From assembly GCA_029820945.1 (NCBI GenBank), contig JALGUJ010000024.1:1-48660 (forward strand): 48,660 bases of DNA, read 5' to 3'. The notes below the pieces were generated by a model. It was not told the DNA's origin. It was given only the letters and a program-made list of their open reading frames with translations, and searched no databases. A program made the position numbers and the translations under genes. The stretch comes from Candidatus Zipacnadia bacterium (lineage in GTDB: Bacteria > Armatimonadota > Zipacnadia > Zipacnadales > UBA5352). Every line of letters begins with the position of its first letter. Within the stretch, counting starts at the first letter, position 1. This document shows positions 1 through 9,335 of this stretch, in pieces.

Positions 1-35
1 CCCGCCGCGTCGCGTACCCCATGGAGGGTGATCAC

Positions 36-130
36 GCCCGCGGCCGGGATCAGGTTCCACCCCGGCCCATCGTTCTCGTGTCGCGAAGTCGCCTCTCTCT
101 GTCTTCCACGAACAGCGGGCAAACATGGAA
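36..130. repeat. Interspersed intergenic repeat B, copy 1
   Basis: Bases 36-88 match 18477-18529 at 46 of 53 positions without gaps, and similarity continues loosely to base 130 and 18570, where both end in a short CATGGAAG match. Both copies lie outside convincing genes. No transposase or long terminal inverted repeats are visible, so this is a short non-coding repeat of unknown function. Confidence 0.7.
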
Positions 131-132
131 GG

Positions 133-408
133 TCAGGCGGCGGCGGGGCCGTCCGGCACCACGTCGAGGCTCACGCCGCCGCCGAGCGTCCCGGCCGGGT
201 CGAGCACGTCCAGCCACAGGAGGCGGTCGCCGAGCACCCGGGTGTCGAGGTCCGCCTCGCACAGCGGCCAGCCGAGCGCGACGACCGTTCCGGACCCGTC
301 GAGCATCTCCGCACCTCCCGCGTGGGAGGCGAGGTCGGCCCAGTCGAACGCGAACCCGGGCGCCGCGAGGAGCAGTGCCGCCGTCGTCGCCACCAGCAGT
401 TTCCTCAC
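133..408 (-). CDS. Small secreted protein, unknown function
   Basis: Encodes 91 residues from a GTG start preceded by a strong GGAGGGAGGTG ribosome binding site. Residues 1-20 (MRKLLVATTAALLLAAPGFA) form a classical signal peptide with an AxA-like cleavage site, so the mature protein of about 70 residues is expected outside the cytoplasmic membrane. The mature part is acidic, rich in Asp, Leu and Gly, contains one cysteine and has no motif I recognise. It is the first of several short minus-strand genes in an accessory-looking patch downstream of lon. The good ribosome site and signal sequence argue for a real gene, but no function can be assigned. Confidence 0.6.
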   Translation of the reverse strand: MRKLLVATTAALLLAAPGFAFDWADLASHAGGAEMLDGSGTVVALGWPLCEADLDTRVLGDRLLWLDVLDPAGTLGGGVSLDVVPDGPAAA

Positions 409-479
409 CGTTACACCTCCCTCCGCTCGCCTCTACCCGCACCCGCTGGGGCCACCGCGGCCCCGTACGCCCCGGCCCT

Positions 480-827
480 TCACCTGATCGTGATGCGTTC
501 GCCTCCCGCCGCCGCGAAGCGCGCGGCGCGCAGGCAGCGGTCGAGCACCGCGGAGCGCCACCTGACGTCCGGCGTGTACCGCTCCTGCTCCACCGCGAGG
601 TGCCTGAGCTCCTCGAGCTCGGCGAGCAGGCCCGGAATCTCGCTCGCCGACCACTCCCCTTCCCACACGCTGTGCTCGACGAAGAGGGGGAACCCGTCCT
701 CGCCGATCTCCGGGTCCGTCGCCGCGCGCCGCGCCGCCCAGTTGCGCAGCTCGGTCATCGTGCTCGCCTTCGCGATCTCGAAGACATCGATGGGGTCGTC
801 CTCGCCGCCTATCAGCCAGCAGATCAT
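480..827 (-). CDS. Small acidic protein, possible immunity-type protein
   Basis: Encodes 115 residues from ATG at 827, preceded by GGAGGAG at good spacing. The same frame stays open further upstream, but that part is arginine- and serine-rich and looks non-coding, so this start is preferred. The protein is soluble and acidic, with conspicuous segments DVFEIAKASTMTELRNWA and FPLFVEHSVWEGEW followed by a leucine-rich helix near residues 60-80. This resembles, without proof, small immunity proteins that accompany polymorphic toxins or phage modules. Neighbours are other short genes of phage-like or unknown type. The functional assignment is a low-confidence inference; the gene itself is reasonably supported. 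Confidence 0.55.
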   Translation of the reverse strand: MICWLIGGEDDPIDVFEIAKASTMTELRNWAARRAATDPEIGEDGFPLFVEHSVWEGEWSASEIPGLLAELEELRHLAVEQERYTPDVRWRSAVLDRCLRAARFAAAGGERITIR

Positions 828-924
828 CTCGCAGCTCCTCCAACCGCGGCGACTCGTCCGCGGCAAAGCGGTGCGCGGACGTCGCCGAACGGAAGGGCCC
901 ACGTCCGCGGTGTCGCGTCGAGAT

Positions 925-1197
925 TCACGGCTCCTCCGAAGTTTCGACGTCGCGCCTGTCGTCCGCGATGACGTCCTCCAGGTAGGGAACCGGTTCGAAC
1001 CTGATGCCCCCGTCGCGCGGATACGGCCGCGTATGGTTGAACTGGTTCTTGAGTATCTCGACGGGAATGCCCCGCGGGAACGCATCACACGTGTACTGTG
1101 GCAGGTCCCCCGGCCTGTGAAGGTGCGCGCAGCCGAGGCAGATTGGCGCGTGCCGCGGCTCGACGATGACGATCTCTGGAAGCTTCTCGTCCGCCAT
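925..1197 (-). CDS. Small Cys-containing phage-type protein
   Basis: Encodes 90 residues from ATG at 1197, one base after the stop codon of the metallopeptidase-like gene upstream, so the two are probably translated together. An N-terminal CLGC pair (about residues 20-23) and a third cysteine in YTCDAFPRGIP precede a conserved-looking GIRFEP segment. From memory, short proteins with a CxxC, a C-AFP-GIP motif and a terminal GIRFE motif sit beside phage head-morphogenesis or ADP-ribosyltransferase/metallopeptidase genes, which fits this context. Metal binding by the cysteines is plausible but not shown. The protein has no signal peptide or membrane segment. Confidence 0.6.
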   Translation of the reverse strand: MADEKLPEIVIVEPRHAPICLGCAHLHRPGDLPQYTCDAFPRGIPVEILKNQFNHTRPYPRDGGIRFEPVPYLEDVIADDRRDVETSEEP

Positions 1198-1198
1198 T

Positions 1199-1567
1199 CT
1201 AGTACTCCCTCTCCAGTAACTGGTAAAGGTCCGCAATCGCCTCCGTCCACCGACTCTTCGGCGTGTGGTAGATGGCGGCGAAGCACTCGGCAAAGAACTC
1301 CGATGTGTCGACTCTGCCGTACTTAGATGGAGACTGCACCGTCGCGTCCTTCCACCACCTTGCCATCCACTCACTGAGCGCCCGTCGTTTCGGTGGGTCC
1401 GTCTTCATGTACGATTCGACGACGTGTCCGAACTCGTGTGTGATGTGGATGCCCACGCCGGAGTCCTCCGTCCCCGTCCACCAGCCGGAACGGACCCCTG
1501 ACGCAACGTTCTTCGCGATGCGCTTTAAGGAATCGCGCCGGGAGAACTCACTCTTGGCCAGTGCCAT
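1199..1567 (-). pseudogene. Phage-type HEFGH metallopeptidase domain, 5'-truncated
   Basis: From the first in-frame ATG (1567) the reading frame gives 122 residues carrying HITHEFGHVVESY, a zincin-type HExxH zinc site, followed about 45 residues later by TSEFFAECFA, which could supply a further Glu ligand or catalytic surface. Such domains occur at the C-terminus of phage minor head (Mu gpF-like) proteins and in some toxins. There is no ribosome binding site before the ATG. Coding-like sequence in this frame begins only near 1590, exactly where another gene's 5' end (1525-1686) is coding in a different frame. I read this as the 3' remnant of a longer gene joined to foreign sequence by deletion or insertion. 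Confidence 0.55.
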
Positions 1568-1686
1568 CGTTGCTCTGTTGTAGGTCGATACACCACGCGC
1601 TCGGCGCCCACGATCTCCTCGACCTCCTCGAGCGAGATCGCCTCTGAGAGCAGCACCGCGAAGCCCTGCGTGAAGATGCCCTTCAT
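1525..1686 (-). pseudogene. 5' fragment of unknown gene, truncated by fusion
   Basis: An ATG at 1686 with AGGGTGG upstream opens 53 codons beginning MKGIFTQGFAVLL. About 32 residues look like genuine protein (a hydrophobic strand, then an acidic helix SLEEVEEIVGAE), after which the frame turns into a shadow of the metallopeptidase fragment and stops. The N-terminus resembles a family of small proteins starting with a GxFTQG-type motif, some of which are immunity-like, but that link is from memory and weak. It lies 37 bases downstream of the lon stop codon. Most likely it is the beginning of a once complete gene now cut off by a recombination junction near 1590-1600. Confidence 0.45.
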
Positions 1687-1723
1687 TGTCGGCCACCCTG
1701 CGACGAGCCGAATGGGCCCGGGG

Positions 1724-4135
1724 CTATCCGCGGCCCGCCAGAGCCGCGTCGAGTACCTCTCCCATCTCGGCGACGTAGGTCAGCTCCAGGTCCTCGAAGA
1801 CCTCGGTGGGAAACTGCTCGGGGTCGGACAGGTCCTTCTCGTTCTCGGTGGGCAACAGCACCGTGGCGAGGCCGGCCCTGTGCGCGGCCAGCACCTTCTC
1901 CCGCACGCCCCCGACCGGCAGCACGTGGCCGTGCAACGAGATCTCGCCGGTCATGGCCACGTCGAAGCGCACCGGGCTCTGGGTGGCGGCCGAGACTATG
2001 GCGGTGCAGATGGCGGCGCCGGCGGAGGGGCCCTCCTTCGGCACGGCCCCGCTGGGCACGTGGAGATGGATGTCGTGCCGCGCGAAGAAGTCCGGCGGCA
2101 GGTCGAGCCGTTCGGCGATGCTGCGCACGAAGCTCAGTGCCGCCTGTGCGGACTCCTTCATGATCTCCCCGAGCTGTCCGGTGAGCAGCAACTCACCGTC
2201 GCCCTTGACGATCGAGACCTCGATGGAGACGACGTCGCCGCCGGCGTCCGTGGTGGAAAGCCCGGTCGCCACGCCCACCTCGGGCTCGCGCCGGGCGGCG
2301 CCCCAGGTGAAGCGCCGCGGCCCGAGCATCTCGGCCACCGCGTCCTCGGTGATGTGGCTGCAGCCTCCGTCGCCCGAGGCCACGTCGCGCGCGATCTTAC
2401 GGCACATGGAGGCGATCTCGCGCTCGAGGTTCCGCACCCCCGCCTCACGCGTGTAGTGCCTGATCAGCGCGCGCAGGCCCGACTCGCGGAAGCGGATCGA
2501 GCGGCCCGTCAGCCCGTGCGCCTCGCGCTGCTTGGGTACCAGGAAGTCGCGGGCGATCTGTAGCTTCTCCTCCTCGACGTACCCCGGGAACTCGATCACC
2601 TCGAAGCGGTCCTGAAGCGCCGGCGGCACCGGCTCGAGAAGGTTGCCGGTGGCGATGAAGAGGACGCGCGAGAGGTCGAACGGCACCTCCAGGTAGTGAT
2701 CGCTGAATGACGAGTTCTGCTCCGGGTCGAGTACCTCAAGCAGCGCCGACGACGGGTCGCCCCGAAAGTCGGCGCCGATCTTGTCCACCTCGTCGATCAT
2801 GAACACCGGATTGCAGGAGCCCACGCGGCGCAGCGCCTGGATGACTCTGCCCGGCATGGCCCCGACGTAGGTGCGCCGGTGTCCGCGGATCTCGGCTTCG
2901 TCGCGCACCCCGCCCAGGGAGATGCGGATGAACTTCCGCCCCATGGCCCGCGCGATCGACTGCCCGATCGACGTCTTCCCCACCCCCGGTGGGCCGACGA
3001 AGCACAGAATCGGGCCCTTCACGTCGTCAACGAGCCGCCGCACGGCCAGGAACTCGAGGATGCGCTCCTTGGCCTTCTTCAGGCCGTAGTGGTCCTGGTC
3101 AAGGATGTCGGCGGCGCGGTTGATGTCGAGCTGGTCGTCCGTGCTCTTCACCCAGGGCAGCTCGAGAATCCAGTCGAGGTAGGTCCGGATGACGCTGACC
3201 TCCGGCGAGGCCACGGGCATGCGCTCCAGGCGCTCCACCTCGTCCATCGCGGCCTCGAGCGCGGCCTGGGGCAGGTAGGCGGCCTCGATCCGCTGCCGGT
3301 ACTCCCAGGCCTCCCCCAGCGCGCCCTCCGCCTGTCCCAGCTCGTCCTGGATGGCGCGCAGGTGCTCGCGAAGGTAGTACTCGCGCTGCGAGTTATCCAT
3401 CTCCTGCTCGACCCGCTCGCGCATCTCCTCCTCGAGGCGGAGGATACGCAGCTCCTCGCGCAGGTGGCGGGCGGCGGCCTGCAATCGCTGCAGGCAGTCC
3501 GACTCCTCAAGGACGGCCTGGCGCACGTCGAGGTCCAGGTCAAGAGAGGAGGCGATAATGTCGGCGAGCTGGCCCACGTCGCCGATGTTGAGCGCGGTCA
3601 CCAGCGCCTCCGGCGGGATGCGGCGCGACAGCTCCGTGGCCTCCTCGAAGTCCTCGACCGCGCGCCGCTTGAGCGCCTCGATGCGAGGCCCCGGCTCGGC
3701 GCTGACCTCGGAGACCGACTCCACCTCAGCGATCATGAACGGGTCCGCCTGTACGATCTCCACGATGCGGGCCCGCGTAAGGCCCTCCGCGACCACGCGC
3801 ACCGTGCCGTCGGGAAGCTCGAGGCTCTGCAGGCAGCGGCCGACCGTGCCGACTTCGTAGAGGTCGCCGGGGCTGGGGTCGTCCTGCTCGGGCTCGCGCT
3901 GCGCGACCAGGAGCGCCAGCGCATCCTCGCTGCGCGCCCTGCGCAACGCCCGCAGGCTCCTCTCCCGCCCGAAGACCAGCGGCACGACGGTATGCGGGTA
4001 GACCACGACGTCGCGCACGGGCAGCACCGGCAGGCGGACGGGCCCCTCGAGGCTGCCGAACTCATCCTCGGGCCGCTCGATCCAGTCCGCGGCGCACCCC
4101 TCGCAGCCCGTCCCCGGGGGCACGTCGTCATCCAT
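1724..4135 (-). CDS. lon: ATP-dependent protease Lon
   Basis: Lon is a homo-hexameric cytoplasmic serine protease that unfolds and degrades damaged or regulatory proteins using ATP. From the ATG at 4135 it has 803 residues: an N-terminal substrate-binding domain starting at RLPVLPVRDVVVYP, an AAA+ module with Walker A GPPGVGKTS (Lys387) and Walker B FMIDEVDKI, and the C-terminal protease domain with the catalytic pair Ser704 (GPSAG) and Lys747 (GGVREKV). The 43-residue spacing equals that of E. coli Ser679-Lys722. The frame is open to a GTG at 4201 and an ATG at 4162, so the start is uncertain. The N-terminal leader carries an unusual CEGC pair. It follows clpX and ends the tig-clpP-clpX-lon cluster. 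Confidence 0.97.
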   Translation of the reverse strand: MDDDVPPGTGCEGCAADWIERPEDEFGSLEGPVRLPVLPVRDVVVYPHTVVPLVFGRERSLRALRRARSEDALALLVAQREPEQDDPSPGDLYEVGTVGRCLQSLELPDGTVRVVAEGLTRARIVEIVQADPFMIAEVESVSEVSAEPGPRIEALKRRAVEDFEEATELSRRIPPEALVTALNIGDVGQLADIIASSLDLDLDVRQAVLEESDCLQRLQAAARHLREELRILRLEEEMRERVEQEMDNSQREYYLREHLRAIQDELGQAEGALGEAWEYRQRIEAAYLPQAALEAAMDEVERLERMPVASPEVSVIRTYLDWILELPWVKSTDDQLDINRAADILDQDHYGLKKAKERILEFLAVRRLVDDVKGPILCFVGPPGVGKTSIGQSIARAMGRKFIRISLGGVRDEAEIRGHRRTYVGAMPGRVIQALRRVGSCNPVFMIDEVDKIGADFRGDPSSALLEVLDPEQNSSFSDHYLEVPFDLSRVLFIATGNLLEPVPPALQDRFEVIEFPGYVEEEKLQIARDFLVPKQREAHGLTGRSIRFRESGLRALIRHYTREAGVRNLEREIASMCRKIARDVASGDGGCSHITEDAVAEMLGPRRFTWGAARREPEVGVATGLSTTDAGGDVVSIEVSIVKGDGELLLTGQLGEIMKESAQAALSFVRSIAERLDLPPDFFARHDIHLHVPSGAVPKEGPSAGAAICTAIVSAATQSPVRFDVAMTGEISLHGHVLPVGGVREKVLAAHRAGLATVLLPTENEKDLSDPEQFPTEVFEDLELTYVAEMGEVLDAALAGRG

Positions 4136-4219
4136 TGGGCCAAAGCTCGGCCAGCGGAGCATCAAGCAGCCACCCGCATGTCGGGGCGATGTCCACGGCA
4201 CCGCAGGACGCCGCAGCGA

Positions 4220-5491
<1,272 letters not shown>

Positions 5492-5588
5492 CTTCCACTC
5501 TCCCGCCGGCGCTCCCCGCGCGCCTGCTGCTTCGACATTGCCCAGACGCGACGCCCGCGCCCGCATAACGCCACTGCGGGGCTCGAAA

Positions 5589-6185
5589 CTACGTCTCGCT
5601 CTCCGGCTGCCTCTCCACGACCGAGTCCACGATGCCGTACTCCATGGCCTCGGTCGCGGTCATGAAGTAGTCGCGGTCCGTGTCCTCTTCGATCTTCGAC
5701 AGCGCCTGCCCGGTATGGCTGGCCAGGATGTCGTTCAGCCACCCCCGCAGCCTGATGATCTCCTCGGCCTGAATCTGCACGTCCGCCGCATGGCCTGAGA
5801 GCTGGCCCCATGGCTGGTGGATCATCACCCGTGAGTAGGGCAGTGCATAGCGATGGCCCTTCTCCCCCGCCGCCAGCAGCACCGCCGCCATGCTCGCCGC
5901 CTGCCCCACGCACCACGTGTGCACCTCGGGCTGTATGTACTGCATGGTATCGTAGATTGCCAGCCCCGCTGTTATCATACCCCCGCTGGAGTTGATATAC
6001 ATCGATACCGGCTCCAGCGGGTCCTCATCCTGCAGGTAAATGAGCTGCGAGATGATCGAGCTGGCGATATCGTCATCGATATGTGTCCCTACGATGACGA
6101 TCCGTTCCCTCAGCAGCCGTGAGTAGATGTCATACGAGCGCTCCCCGCGCGGCGTCTGCTCGATGACCATCGGGATAAGCCTCAA
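5589..6185 (-). CDS. clpP: ClpP serine protease subunit
   Basis: ClpP forms the double-heptameric proteolytic barrel that works with ClpX. The 198-residue protein has the full catalytic triad Ser98 (GQAASMAA), His123 (IHQPWG) and Asp172 (DTDRD). I place the start at a TTG at 6185 because the resulting N-terminus, [20 protein letters not shown], aligns with the canonical MxLIPxVIEQT start of bacterial ClpP; an ATG at 6170 is the alternative. The TTG overlaps the tig stop codon in the sequence TTGA, implying translational coupling. The oxyanion-loop motif reads NSSGG at 65-69 where most homologues have NSPGG, an uncommon substitution. The gene is otherwise full length. Confidence 0.97.
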   Translation of the reverse strand: MRLIPMVIEQTPRGERSYDIYSRLLRERIVIVGTHIDDDIASSIISQLIYLQDEDPLEPVSMYINSSGGMITAGLAIYDTMQYIQPEVHTWCVGQAASMAAVLLAAGEKGHRYALPYSRVMIHQPWGQLSGHAADVQIQAEEIIRLRGWLNDILASHTGQALSKIEEDTDRDYFMTATEAMEYGIVDSVVERQPESET

Positions 6186-7813
6186 CGTGGTTCACTCTCC
6201 TGATCGTCGCCCTCCGCCCCGTCGCGCGAATCCAGATTCGACGCCTCCGGGCTCTCCGCCTGCCGGGCTTGCTCTGTCTCTTCGACCTCGTCGGCCGGCT
6301 CGCCCTCGTCGGTCGGACCGGGCTCCTCGGCCTCTGCAGGCTCCTCGGCCCGGTCGGCCTCGTACTCCTCTATCGGCACGTCCTCGATCTCGACCGAGGC
6401 GAGGACGTCAGCGATGAGCTTGCGCCGCCTCGCCCGGTCCTGGACCTCCTCGGCGAAATCCGGCTGGATCGCCGCGGCCTGCTGCACGAACTCCATGTCG
6501 CCGCCACTCTCGGCCGCGATGCGTTGCAGCTCCTCCTGCACATCCTCGTCGGTGACCTCGATGCCGCGTTCCCGCGCCAGCGCGTCCAGGGCGAAGTGCA
6601 GCGTCAGCCCGACCTCCGCTCGTGCCCGCTGGCTTTCGCGCAGCTCCTGCTCGTCCCTGTCGGTCGCCTCGGCGAACTCCTGCACGGACATCCCCATCCG
6701 CTGCAGGTCGTCGCGCAGCGCGTCGAATGTGTGCTCGGCGGCCTCCTCCAGGAACTCCTCGGGGAAATCGATCTTGGTCTCCTGCAGTAGATGACGCAGG
6801 AGCTGGGCCTCGAGTTCCTCGCGCGCCTCAGCCTCGCGCGCCTCCTCCAACTGCTCGCGGATGCCTGCGCGCAGCTCCTCGACGCTCTCGTAGTTGCCCT
6901 GCTCCCTCGCGAAGTCGTCATCCAGCTCGGGTAGTTGCCTGCCGGAGAACGAGCGGACCTCCGCGATGATCCTGGCCGACCTGCCGGCCAGCTCCTCATC
7001 CGGATGGTCCTCCGCGTATTGGAACTCAGCGTCCACGATATCGCCGACGCCATGGCCGACAAGTGCCTGGTCGATGTCCTCGAGGTACTCATGCTCGCCG
7101 ACGATGATCTCCTCCTCGTTGGGTTCGATCTCGTCGGCATCCTCGCCCTCGAGCACCACCTTCACATCGGCGATGACCACGTCGCCCTGCTCGATCTGCT
7201 CCCGATCGACGTCAACCTCTTCCATCTGCACGCGCCGAAGCTGCTCGATCCGCTCCTCGACCTCCTCGTCGGTGACCTCGGCGACGGGGCGCCGCAGCTT
7301 GAGCTGGGTCAGGTCGGGAAGCGTGGGGCGCGGATAGACCGTGACCGTGGTGTAGAACTCGAAGGCCTCGCCCTCCACGAGCGGAATCTCCGGCGGCTCG
7401 TCGTCGCCCTCGGTCTCGGCGGCGACTTCCGGCTCCTCGGCGATCTCTTCGGCCTCGTCCTCCTCATCCCTGACGAGACCCGACTTGATGGTCTCGGCGA
7501 GCAGCTCCTCCTCGTCGGGCGGTGGCCCGGCCTCGATGTGGACCTGCTCGATCGGCCTCAGCTCCTGCTGCGACATGGCCTCTTCGACGCGCTCGGTGAC
7601 CAGCTCCTCGTAGATGAGCGCCCGGACGGCCTCGGGGTCGTAGTGGCGCTCGAGGATCTTACGGGGCACCTTGCCCGGCCTGAAGCCCTTGATGCCGCCG
7701 TAGTCGGAGAGACGCTGGTAGGTGCGGTCGAATGCGCTCTGAACCTCGGTCTCGTCGAGGCGCACGTGTAGGGTCACCCGGCTGCCACCATGTTCTCGAA
7801 CGTCCACATCCAC
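6182..7813 (-). CDS. tig: Trigger factor with long acidic insertions
   Basis: Trigger factor is the ribosome-bound chaperone and peptidyl-prolyl isomerase that meets nascent chains. The ribosome-binding signature GFRPGKVP is at residues 43-50, followed by the PPIase domain in the middle and a helical C-terminal chaperone domain. At 543 residues it is about 100 longer than usual. The extra length is an acidic insertion at about residues 97-150 between the ribosome-binding and PPIase domains, and an acidic Glu/Pro/Ala-rich tail of about 60 residues. The start is GTG with AGGAG ten bases upstream. It overlaps clpP by four bases and lies downstream of a tRNA cluster. Confidence 0.96.
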   Translation of the reverse strand: MDVDVREHGGSRVTLHVRLDETEVQSAFDRTYQRLSDYGGIKGFRPGKVPRKILERHYDPEAVRALIYEELVTERVEEAMSQQELRPIEQVHIEAGPPPDEEELLAETIKSGLVRDEEDEAEEIAEEPEVAAETEGDDEPPEIPLVEGEAFEFYTTVTVYPRPTLPDLTQLKLRRPVAEVTDEEVEERIEQLRRVQMEEVDVDREQIEQGDVVIADVKVVLEGEDADEIEPNEEEIIVGEHEYLEDIDQALVGHGVGDIVDAEFQYAEDHPDEELAGRSARIIAEVRSFSGRQLPELDDDFAREQGNYESVEELRAGIREQLEEAREAEAREELEAQLLRHLLQETKIDFPEEFLEEAAEHTFDALRDDLQRMGMSVQEFAEATDRDEQELRESQRARAEVGLTLHFALDALARERGIEVTDEDVQEELQRIAAESGGDMEFVQQAAAIQPDFAEEVQDRARRRKLIADVLASVEIEDVPIEEYEADRAEEPAEAEEPGPTDEGEPADEVEETEQARQAESPEASNLDSRDGAEGDDQESEPR

Positions 7814-7972
7814 GGCCGATCGCTCCTGTTAGGCGCGAACGCGCGCGGGCTCATGCCGCCGCGTCCCCGCTGCTGTCCTCATCGCCCGCCTCGGCGGGAC
7901 AACGCTGTCAATACCGAAGAGAGCCGCTCGCGCGGCCCTGCACCCCATGCTGGGCTCGTCGGTTACTGATAG

Positions 7973-8054
7973 TGGGCGCGGGGAGATTCGAACTCCCACG
8001 GGTTGCCCCACATGATCCTAAATCATGCATGTCTACCGGTTCCATCACGCGCCC
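7973..8054 (-). tRNA. tRNA-Leu (anticodon UAG)
   Basis: The minus-strand cloverleaf has acceptor stem GGGCGCG/CGCGCCC, an anticodon arm CATGA-TTTAGGA-TCATG giving anticodon UAG, a short class II variable arm and the T-loop GTTCGAATC. It is the only one of the seven tRNAs here without an encoded 3' CCA. It is the last tRNA before tig. Confidence 0.95.
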
Positions 8055-8140
8055 GGGACCTGCATTCCGGTCGCCTCCGGCCGGCGGCGCGTACAACCGC
8101 GGCGCGCCGCCTCCGGCGCGCCTGACCGGACGGGACCTGC

Positions 8141-8216
<76 letters not shown>

Positions 8217-8303
8217 ACCCAGAATCGTGGGTCTGCGAAGTCCTGATCGCCTGCGCATCATGCTGGAGCGCCCGTCCGGCGGCCCGACGGTCGAGCTGCA
8301 GAT

Positions 8304-8380
8304 TGGCGCGCCCGGGAGGATTCGAACCCCCGACCCACGGATCCGAAGTCCGTTGCTCTTATCCACTGAGCTACGGGCGC
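8304..8380 (-). tRNA. tRNA-Arg (anticodon UCG)
   Basis: The acceptor stem is GCGCCCG/CGGGCGC with discriminator G and encoded CCA. The anticodon loop CTTCGGA between ACGGA and TCCGT gives UCG. Its acceptor stem is identical to that of the second tRNA-Arg at 8647-8722. Confidence 0.96.
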
Positions 8381-8513
8381 GCTTACGTCGGCCTGCAGGC
8401 CCGACCCGCGTGACCGGCCGTTGCCGTCGTCGCCCATTGAATGCCGTGAGCCTCGTTGCAGTATGCCGTATGCCGTCGCCGTCGTTGCTCCCGTTGCCTT
8501 CGTCGCCGTCGTA

Positions 8514-8589
8514 TGGGGTGGGCGATGGGACTCGAACCCACAACCACCTGAGCCACAGTCAGGTGCTCTGCCGTTGAGCTACGCCCACC
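8514..8589 (-). tRNA. tRNA-His (anticodon GUG)
   Basis: The acceptor stem is GTGGGCG/CGCCCAC with an extra G at position -1 that pairs with discriminator C, the hallmark of tRNA-His. The loop CTGTGGC gives anticodon GUG, and CCA is encoded. Confidence 0.96.
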
Positions 8590-8646
8590 ACTCGCAGGGC
8601 GAACCGCATTGGACCGGGCGGTGCAGCACGCTCTCGCCGCGGAGCG

Positions 8647-8722
8647 TGGCGCGCCCGGCCCGATTCGAACGGGCGACCGGCGGCTTAGAAGGCCGCTGCT
8701 CTATCCCCTGAGCTACGGGCGC
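8647..8722 (-). tRNA. tRNA-Arg (anticodon UCU)
   Basis: The acceptor stem is GCGCCCG/CGGGCGC with encoded CCA. The anticodon loop CTTCTAA between GCGGC and GCCGC gives UCU, which reads the AGA and AGG codons. Confidence 0.96.
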
Positions 8723-8736
8723 GCGTTCTACCGGAG

Positions 8737-8811
8737 TGGAGCGGGCGATGGGATTTGAACCCACGACCCTCAGCTTGGAAGGCTGACGCTCTACCGCTGA
8801 GCTACGCCCGC
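8737..8811 (-). tRNA. tRNA-Gly (anticodon UCC)
   Basis: The acceptor stem is GCGGGCG/CGCCCGC with discriminator T and encoded CCA. The anticodon loop CTTCCAA between TCAGC and GCTGA gives UCC. Confidence 0.96.
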
Positions 8812-8848
8812 GCCCTGTCGCACTGCCTGAAGCCGTGCGTGCACCGCC

Positions 8849-8925
8849 TGGTCGGGGCGGCCGGATTTGAACCGGCGACCTCCTGCTCCCAAAGCAGGCG
8901 CGCTACCAAGCTGCGCCACGCCCCG
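8849..8925 (-). tRNA. tRNA-Pro (anticodon UGG)
   Basis: The acceptor stem is CGGGGCG/CGCCCCG with discriminator A and encoded CCA. The anticodon loop TTTGGGA between CCTGC and GCAGG gives UGG. It is the first gene of the tRNA cluster, just downstream of the promoter at 8953-8982. Confidence 0.96.
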
Positions 8926-8952
8926 GCCTCTTCGGCCAGACGCCCACATCAG

Positions 8953-8982
8953 AGTATATCCAAACTCAGGACCGGTCGTCAA
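8953..8982 (-). promoter_or_regulatory. sigma70-type promoter of the tRNA cluster
   Basis: On the minus strand TTGACG (8982-8977) is followed after 18 bases by TATACT (8958-8953). Transcription would begin about 20 bases before tRNA-Pro. This is the obvious driver of the seven-tRNA cluster and possibly of tig-clpP-clpX-lon by read-through. Confidence 0.75.
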
Positions 8983-9335
8983 CCCCGGGCCCATCGGCCG
9001 AGAGCATCCAGATTCCTGTGGATGACACACGGACGCCCCCATCCGCAGGTCGTTGCTCTGCAGGCGTTCGCGCCGCAACGGGGCAGGCCTCACCCCCCGG
9101 TCCCTCCCGCGGAGGGGCGGGCCTCCGTTCCCGCCCGGCCGTTTGCTGCCCCATCGGCCACACGGGAGGCCCGAATGGGCGCAGAGCCGTCCCATTGATG
9201 GGACGCAGAGCACAGAACGCGTGGGAGCACGTCCCCCTCCCCACTCGCTGAGAGGTCCCGAATGTCCCCGCCGCGAAGGGGCCGCTGAGCGAAGGCTGCC
9301 CGCAAGTCCAGGCGATCCGCAGGGAGATGGCCGAG
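8983..9335. other. Non-coding region between tRNA promoter and GH20 gene
   Basis: No convincing gene is present in this 353-base region. It carries one copy of the recurrent 9-mer GCAAACGGC (minus strand, 9138-9146) and GC-rich inverted segments around 9110-9140. No clear promoter for the downstream plus-strand gene was recognised. Confidence 0.4.

Noticed and set aside
7861-7972. Separate tig promoter (TTGACA on the minus strand at 7911-7906)
   Set aside because: The -35-like hexamer has no acceptable -10 at 16-18 bases; the following sequence is a GC-rich inverted repeat.
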